DNA from: Lachnospiraceae bacterium
GTDB taxonomy: Bacteria > Bacillota_A > Clostridia > Lachnospirales > Lachnospiraceae
Assembly (NCBI GenBank): GCA_017391465.1
Contig: JAFOYH010000063.1
Location: 1 to 12,046, forward strand
Length of the DNA: 12,046 nucleotides
Direction of reading: 5' to 3'
The notes under the pieces are model-generated. The model was not told where the DNA came from. It was given only the letters and a program-made list of their open reading frames with translations, and did not search any database. Shown piece by piece: positions 7,926 through 12,046 of this stretch. Position 1 is the stretch's first letter. Each line of letters begins with the position of its first letter. Position numbers and translations under genes: made by a program.

Positions 7926-8459
7926 ATGGAATTAAAAGGATCAAGAACAGAAGCGAACTTATGGGCAGCATTTGCCGGCGAATCTCAGGCTCATACAAAA
8001 TATCTCTATTATGCTTCCAAAGCAAAAAAAGATGGTTATGTACAGATTTCCAAACTTTTTGAAGAAACCGCTAAGAATGAAAAAGAACATGCAAAAATCT
8101 GGTTTAAATTATTAGGCGGCATTGGAACAACCGAAGAAAATCTTCTTCATGCTGCTGAAGGCGAAAATTATGAATGGACAGATATGTATGCAGAATTTGC
8201 TAAAGTTGCCAAAGAAGAAGGATTTGATCATATCGCATTCTTGTTTGAAGGTGTTGGCAAAATTGAAAAAGAACACGAAGAACGTTATCGCAAACTCCTT
8301 AGCAATATTGAAGGCGGTCTTGTATTCTCCCGTGAAGGCGATGCCATCTGGGAATGCTCCAACTGTGGACATATCCACATTGGACCTAATGCTCCGGAAA
8401 TGTGTCCGGTATGTGCGCATCCACGTGATCACTTCCAGTTGAGAGCTACAAACTACTAA
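7926..8459 (+). CDS. rbr: Rubrerythrin (177 aa)
   Basis: Cytoplasmic non-haem iron protein that reduces hydrogen peroxide, a common oxidative-stress protein of anaerobes. The N-terminal four-helix diiron domain (about residues 1-135) opens with [12 protein letters not shown] (E19) and has two ExxH motifs, E52/H55 and E114/H117, plus EEGFDHIA between them. The C-terminal rubredoxin-like domain (about 140-177) holds one iron in CSNCG (C144, C147) and CPVC (C160, C163). Domain order and length are those of classic rubrerythrin. AGGAGGT at 7912-7918 sets the start. It follows murE by 37 bases with no convincing promoter between, so it may be read through from dapF-murE, although a promoter inside the end of murE cannot be excluded. 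A hairpin terminator follows. Confidence 0.96.
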   Translation: MELKGSRTEANLWAAFAGESQAHTKYLYYASKAKKDGYVQISKLFEETAKNEKEHAKIWFKLLGGIGTTEENLLHAAEGENYEWTDMYAEFAKVAKEEGFDHIAFLFEGVGKIEKEHEERYRKLLSNIEGGLVFSREGDAIWECSNCGHIHIGPNAPEMCPVCAHPRDHFQLRATNY

Positions 8460-8494
8460 TATTTATTTGAGTGTATAAATCATTAATTCAACTA

Positions 8495-8542
8495 AAAAAG
8501 CATGTTTCAAAGATTTTTATTCATCAATGAAACATGCTTTTT
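8495..8542. terminator. Bidirectional terminator between converging rbr and pyk
   Basis: A perfect 15-bp stem pairs 8495-8509 (AAAAAGCATGTTTCA) with 8528-8542 around an 18-base loop. Each arm ends in an A or T run, so a T tract follows the hairpin on both strands. It lies 36 bases after the rbr stop and 23 bases after the pyk stop, and can serve both operons. Confidence 0.88.
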
Positions 8543-8564
8543 CTATTGTACATGACTCCAAATA

Positions 8565-10307
8565 CTATTTATCTGCTACAATAACACCGTTTTCACAATC
8601 TAATGTAACAAAAACACCTGTTTTTAAAAGATTTGTTGCATTTCTTACATTCTTAAGCACTGGTATATCCAAACTTAAACCAACTGTAACCGCATGTGCA
8701 TCAAGACTACAATTTTCGATGACAATACCTGTTGATGTCTTTAACTGGTCAAGCATAAAATTGTTTGTATCGAACGTTACAACAATATCGCCTTCTTCAT
8801 AATTTTTCTTTAATTCTTCCACAGATTGACAGACACATAAACGACCATGAACTTTCTGTTTATTAATACCTTCTCCATTTGCAAGAATATGACCAACAAC
8901 CTGAACCTTTAACATATTTGTTGTACCGGAAACCCCAACTGGAACACCTGCTGTGATGACTGTAATATCTCCCTGTTTCACATAACCGCAAGACTGCGCT
9001 GTGTCTACAGCTTTCTCAAACAATTCATCCGTCGTCTTATTCTCTTCCATCATGATTGGCTGAACACCCCAGGAAAGATTTAACTGACGATAAACACTTG
9101 GAGACATGGTACATGCCACAATCGGACATGTTGGACGGAATTTTGAAATCATACGGGCTGTTCGTCCAGATTTCGTTACTGTAATAATCGCTGAAGCATT
9201 CAAGTCCATACCTGTTGTACATGTCGCATGAGAAATTGCATTCGTAACGTCTGTAATAATTCCCGCATTAAACTGATTAAAACGATGACGATAATTAATA
9301 TCTTGTTCTGTACGTTCAGCAATTTTAACCATTGTACGAACTGCTTCGACTGGATAAGCACCCGCTGCTGTTTCACCGGATAACATAATGGCACTTGTAC
9401 CATCATAAATAGCATTCGCAACGTCCGTTGCTTCTGCACGGGTTGGACGTGGATTTTTCATCATGGAATCCAACATCTGTGTCGCTGTAATAACCTGTTT
9501 ACCTGCCTGATATACTTTACGTATAATCTTTTTCTGTAAAACAGGCACATCTTCCATTGGAATTTCAACACCCATGTCTCCACGGGCAACCATAATACCA
9601 TCAGCTACACGAATAATCTCATCAATATTCTGAACACCCTGCATATTTTCAATCTTCGCAATAATATTGATCGTATTACAATTTTTTTCTTCTAAAATTT
9701 TACGAATCTGAAGCACATCATCTGCTGTACGTGTAAATGATGCAGCAATAAAATCAAAATCATGTTCAATACCAAAGCAGATATCTTCATAATCTTTCTG
9801 ACTGATAAATGGTATGGAAAGTACAGTATCCGGTACATTCACACCTTTCGAATTCGAAACAAAACCGCCATTAATAACCGTACAGATAATGTCTGTATCT
9901 GTGACTTCATCGATTTTAAGTTCAATCAAACCATCATCAATAAGGATTCTTCCTCCGACATGTACATCCTTTGGTAAATTGTTATAAGTAATTGAAGCCA
10001 TTTCTTCATTTCCCATAACATCATTAATGGTTAATGTAAATTTCTGATTTGTTTTTAATTCTACTTTACCTTTTTCAAACTGTTTTAATCGAATTTCCGG
10101 ACCTTTTGTATCAAGAAGTGCTGCAATTGGAAGATTCAATTCATCTCTCAAACGCTTCACACGGTTTAATTTTTCCAACTGTTCTTCGTGTGTGCCATGA
10201 GAAAAGTTAAAACGTGCCACATTCATGCCTTCAAGCATTAATTTTCTTAACACTTCTTCACTTTCAGATGCCGGACCAAGTGTACAGATAATTTTAGTCT
10301 TTCTCAT
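8565..10307 (-). CDS. pyk: Pyruvate kinase with C-terminal PEP-utiliser-type mobile domain (580 aa)
   Basis: Converts phosphoenolpyruvate and ADP to pyruvate and ATP, the last step of glycolysis. The barrel and B domain (1-345) show KIICTLGPAS, FNFSHG, DTKGPEIR (66-73), IIAKIEN with catalytic K218 and metal ligand E220, ARGDMGVE (D244) and PTRAEATDVANA (288-299). Residues about 350-475 are the regulatory C domain. The last 100 residues form an extra domain like the mobile domain of PEP-utilising enzymes (DAHAVTVGLSLDIPV, 536-550), as in the long pyruvate kinases of Bacillus relatives; it lacks the phosphorylated TSH motif. E71 matches the glutamate of potassium-dependent pyruvate kinases (E117 in rabbit muscle), so K+ dependence is likely. 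GGAGGAA precedes the ATG, and the start overlaps the upstream stop (ATGA), implying coupled translation. Confidence 0.97.
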   Translation of the reverse strand: MRKTKIICTLGPASESEEVLRKLMLEGMNVARFNFSHGTHEEQLEKLNRVKRLRDELNLPIAALLDTKGPEIRLKQFEKGKVELKTNQKFTLTINDVMGNEEMASITYNNLPKDVHVGGRILIDDGLIELKIDEVTDTDIICTVINGGFVSNSKGVNVPDTVLSIPFISQKDYEDICFGIEHDFDFIAASFTRTADDVLQIRKILEEKNCNTINIIAKIENMQGVQNIDEIIRVADGIMVARGDMGVEIPMEDVPVLQKKIIRKVYQAGKQVITATQMLDSMMKNPRPTRAEATDVANAIYDGTSAIMLSGETAAGAYPVEAVRTMVKIAERTEQDINYRHRFNQFNAGIITDVTNAISHATCTTGMDLNASAIITVTKSGRTARMISKFRPTCPIVACTMSPSVYRQLNLSWGVQPIMMEENKTTDELFEKAVDTAQSCGYVKQGDITVITAGVPVGVSGTTNMLKVQVVGHILANGEGINKQKVHGRLCVCQSVEELKKNYEEGDIVVTFDTNNFMLDQLKTSTGIVIENCSLDAHAVTVGLSLDIPVLKNVRNATNLLKTGVFVTLDCENGVIVADK

Positions 10308-11476
10308 TCTAATTCCTCCGTCTCTTTTATATCTTCGACTTCATGATGCGATTTTATACGTTCTTTTACATCATGAGCTAATAAATGATAAACTGTTGCA
10401 GCCAAAGGTACTCCCAAAAGCATTCCTGGAATTCCTGCAATTCCACCACCAACGGTTACCGAAGCTAATACCCACATACCCGGCAGCCCTATAGAAGATC
10501 CAACAACTTTTGGATAGATAATATTCCCCTCAACCTGTTGTAAGATTAATATAAATAAAAGAAAACCTATCGTTTTCATCGGAGCAACCGTAAAAATCAT
10601 AAATGCTCCTACAATGGCGCCAAGGTAAGCACCGACAATCGGTATTAATGCAGTTGCACCAATCAAAGTACCAACCATCGGAGCGTACGGAAATCCAAAA
10701 ATAAACATACCTATCGTACATAAAATACCAAGAATAACTGCCTCCACACACTGTCCCGTAATAAAGCTTGTAAAACAATCATGCGCCGTATCAAGAAAAA
10801 GATTCATACGATATGATGCTTTTTCTTTAAGATAAGCTTTTTCCATCATACGACATTGATTCTGAAGCTTTTCTTTACTTAATAAAATATAAATTGCAAA
10901 GAAAAGTGCAATTGCAATATTCACGATGGATCCAAATACACTTACGATGATAGAAACAGCAGAATTCAACACCGTACTTACACCGCTTGTCGCGTAAGTA
11001 ATGACTTTGCGTGACAGTTCTTGCCAATTTACTTCAAGAGAACCGATTTCTTTTGAAATTTCAGGAAATAATTCACCATTTTGAACAACCCATTTCTGAA
11101 TTTTTGAAAAATAAATCGGAATCTCCTGTCCAATAACCACAAAGGCATTGACTAATTCCGGTAAAACAAGACGCACAACAAAAAAAAGAATAGCCAACAT
11201 CAAAAATATGGATAAAAACAGGCAAACGGGTCTTTTCGCTTTCATAACCCTTTGACTTTCAGAATCCGGATACCAATAATCCTCCATCTTTTTCATAATA
11301 ATATTAATCGCATAGGCCATAATTGCGCCTAAAATCAATGGAAAAGAAATCGTAAATAAGTGATCTGCCAATAAAACAATAGATTTTACATTTAAAACAA
11401 TCCATACCGTAACTGCGATACATACAAGGTATCGAATAAATTTTTTTAAATCCCGATCGATTATTCTCACCTCCAT
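10304..11476 (-). CDS. AI-2E family (PerM/YtvI-type) membrane transporter (390 aa or slightly shorter)
   Basis: A polytopic inner-membrane protein of the AI-2E transporter family (PF01594), whose members have been linked to export of AI-2-like or other solutes and to sodium-proton exchange; the substrate here is unknown. I see about eight hydrophobic segments, near residues 15-35, 40-60, 84-108, 168-200, 236-262, 264-292, 297-318 and 336-365. A soluble stretch (about 110-165) follows the third, and the tail after 370 is acidic. Family signatures are GTLIGATALIPIVGAYLGA (269-287), QQVEGNIIYPKVVGSSIG (313-330) and GIPGMLLGVPLAA (348-360). The start is unclear: the only early ATG (11476) overlaps the GGAGGTGA at 11474-11467 that looks like the ribosome binding site, so initiation may be leaderless or at a near-cognate codon just downstream. 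It overlaps pyk by 4 bases and lies directly after the tRNA terminator. Confidence 0.88.
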   Translation of the reverse strand: MEVRIIDRDLKKFIRYLVCIAVTVWIVLNVKSIVLLADHLFTISFPLILGAIMAYAINIIMKKMEDYWYPDSESQRVMKAKRPVCLFLSIFLMLAILFFVVRLVLPELVNAFVVIGQEIPIYFSKIQKWVVQNGELFPEISKEIGSLEVNWQELSRKVITYATSGVSTVLNSAVSIIVSVFGSIVNIAIALFFAIYILLSKEKLQNQCRMMEKAYLKEKASYRMNLFLDTAHDCFTSFITGQCVEAVILGILCTIGMFIFGFPYAPMVGTLIGATALIPIVGAYLGAIVGAFMIFTVAPMKTIGFLLFILILQQVEGNIIYPKVVGSSIGLPGMWVLASVTVGGGIAGIPGMLLGVPLAATVYHLLAHDVKERIKSHHEVEDIKETEELE

Positions 11477-11483
11477 TTTATCG

Positions 11484-11528
11484 ATTATACTCTATTTTAG
11501 TATAAAAAAAAAGAAGTATCCATATCAA
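11484..11528 (-). promoter_or_regulatory. Candidate promoter(s) of the transporter-pyk operon
   Basis: Two readings exist on the minus strand. (a) TTGATA (11528-11523), an 18-base spacer and TATACT (11504-11499); its -35 lies inside the tRNA terminator hairpin and transcription would start near 11492. (b) TATAAT (11489-11484) without a good -35; transcription would start at about the ATG of the transporter, giving an essentially leaderless message. I cannot choose between them from sequence. Confidence 0.45.
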
Positions 11529-11539
11529 TACTTCTTTTT
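11504..11539 (-). terminator. Terminator of the tRNA operon
   Basis: A 12-bp perfect stem pairs 11508-11519 with 11528-11539 around an 8-base loop. On the minus strand the hairpin arm runs into nine T, immediately after tRNA-Lys. Confidence 0.9.
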
Positions 11540-11541
11540 CA

Positions 11542-11614
11542 TGAGGCATCGGGGATTCGAACCCCGGACAACTTGATTAAAAGTCAAGTGCTCTACCGAC
11601 TGAGCTAATACCCC
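11542..11614 (-). tRNA. tRNA-Lys (anticodon TTT)
   Basis: A 73-base cloverleaf, GGGGTAT acceptor pairing with ATGCCTC (two G-U pairs), anticodon arm CTTGA-CTTTTAA-TCAAG with TTT, and T-arm CGGGG-TTCGAAT-CCCCG. The discriminator is A and CCA is not encoded. It is the last gene of the tRNA operon, 3 bases before the terminator stem. Confidence 0.97.
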
Positions 11615-11643
11615 ATATCAGTTGACTATTTGTTTCCTGAAAA

Positions 11644-11716
11644 TGCCCAGAGCCGGAATCGAACCAGCGACACAAGGATTTTCAGTCCTTTGCTCTACCG
11701 ACTGAGCTATCTGGGC
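11644..11716 (-). tRNA. tRNA-Phe (anticodon GAA)
   Basis: A 73-base cloverleaf with acceptor GCCCAGA/TCTGGGC, anticodon arm AAGGA-CTGAAAA-TCCTT with GAA, T-arm GCTGG-TTCGATT-CCGGC (the G at the second stem position faces G, so check this pair) and discriminator A. CCA is not encoded. Confidence 0.96.
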
Positions 11717-11723
11717 GTCTGAG

Positions 11724-11797
<74 letters not shown>

Positions 11798-11829
11798 ATA
11801 TTCAACTAAAATCATGACTTCGCCATGCA

Positions 11830-11911
11830 TGGATGGAGAAGGATTCGAACCTTCGAAGTCGTCGACAACAGATTTACAGTCTGCCCCCTTTGGCCACTCG
11901 GGAATCCATCC
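11830..11911 (-). tRNA. tRNA-Tyr (anticodon GTA)
   Basis: An 82-base class II cloverleaf with a long variable arm. Acceptor GGATGGA/TCCATCC, anticodon arm GCAGA-CTGTAAA-TCTGT with GTA, T-arm GAAGG-TTCGAAT-CCTTC, discriminator A. CCA is not encoded. Confidence 0.96.
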
Positions 11912-11916
11912 AAAAA

Positions 11917-11989
11917 AGCCGATGATCGGACTCGAACCGATAACCTGCTGATTACAAATCAGCTGCTCTGCCAATTGAGCCACGTCGGC
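11917..11989 (-). tRNA. tRNA-Thr (anticodon TGT)
   Basis: A 73-base cloverleaf with anticodon arm GCTGA-TTTGTAA-TCAGC carrying TGT, T-arm ATCGG-TTCGAGT-CCGAT and discriminator T. Acceptor arms GCCGACG and CATCGGC pair at six of seven positions, with a C-A mismatch at 6-67. Only 5 bases separate it from tRNA-Tyr, so the transcript must be processed. CCA is not encoded. Confidence 0.94.
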
Positions 11990-12017
11990 ATATTCAATTT
12001 TTCAAATACTATAAAAA

Positions 12018-12046
12018 TGGGACCTACAGGGCTCGAACCTGTGACC
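12018..12046 (-). tRNA. 3' end of a tRNA cut by the window edge, isotype not assignable
   Basis: On the minus strand a T-arm ACAGG-TTCGAGC-CCTGT is followed by AGGTCCC and discriminator A, the 3' half of an acceptor stem whose 5' half would read GGGACCT. The anticodon is outside the window. CCA is not encoded. It shows that the tRNA operon continues to the right. Confidence 0.85.

Noticed and set aside
8112..8442. Two 106-codon frames within rubrerythrin, one on each strand
   Set aside because: Both overlap a fully conserved rubrerythrin frame and show only its shadowed composition.
10304..11476. A quorum-sensing role from the name AI-2E transporter
   Set aside because: The family name is historical; members have varied proposed substrates and there is no luxS or other AI-2 gene in the window.

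Overview
This 12-kb stretch comes from an AT-rich, anaerobic, Gram-positive-type bacterium, most likely a clostridium of the Lachnospiraceae kind. The placement is inferred from the gene content: oxygen-independent class III ribonucleotide reductase, rubrerythrin, cobalamin-dependent methionine synthase split into two polypeptides, a DAP-type cell wall, strong GGAGG ribosome binding sites and tRNA genes that do not encode CCA. The content is housekeeping. I found no mobile element, phage gene, CRISPR array, toxin-antitoxin pair or defence system.

Layout. (1) 1-1220, minus: the first 406 codons of anaerobic ribonucleotide reductase (nrdD), with its own extended -10 promoter; the gene runs off the left edge. 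(2) 1391-5381, minus: a tightly overlapping operon metF, then a MetH reactivation-domain protein, then a MetH that lacks that domain. It starts at a promoter just before metF and ends in a strong hairpin at 1323-1362. Together these make methyl-tetrahydrofolate, use it to methylate homocysteine and (by inference) repair oxidised cobalamin. (3) 5530-8459, plus: dapF, murE and rubrerythrin. DapF makes meso-diaminopimelate, and MurE carries the DNPR signature for attaching meso-DAP to the peptidoglycan precursor. Rubrerythrin is a peroxide-detoxifying diiron protein. metF and dapF diverge from a 148-bp region that holds both promoters. (4) 8495-8542: a 15-bp perfect hairpin that can serve as a terminator for the two operons converging on it. 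(5) 8565-11476, minus: an AI-2E-family (PerM-type) membrane protein whose end overlaps the start of pyruvate kinase by 4 bases (ATGA). (6) 11504-12046, minus: a tRNA operon read in the order (partial, unassigned), Thr-TGT, Tyr-GTA, initiator Met-CAT, Phe-GAA, Lys-TTT, ending in a hairpin terminator.

The points most worth a second look are modest: the stand-alone MetH reactivation protein with a cysteine-rich tail; a murE paired with dapF and carrying an altered DYAH motif; the translational coupling of pyruvate kinase to a membrane transporter; the ambiguous start of that transporter, whose Shine-Dalgarno sequence overlaps the only ATG; and a C-A mismatch in the acceptor stem of tRNA-Thr. No gap without a gene is longer than about 170 bases.
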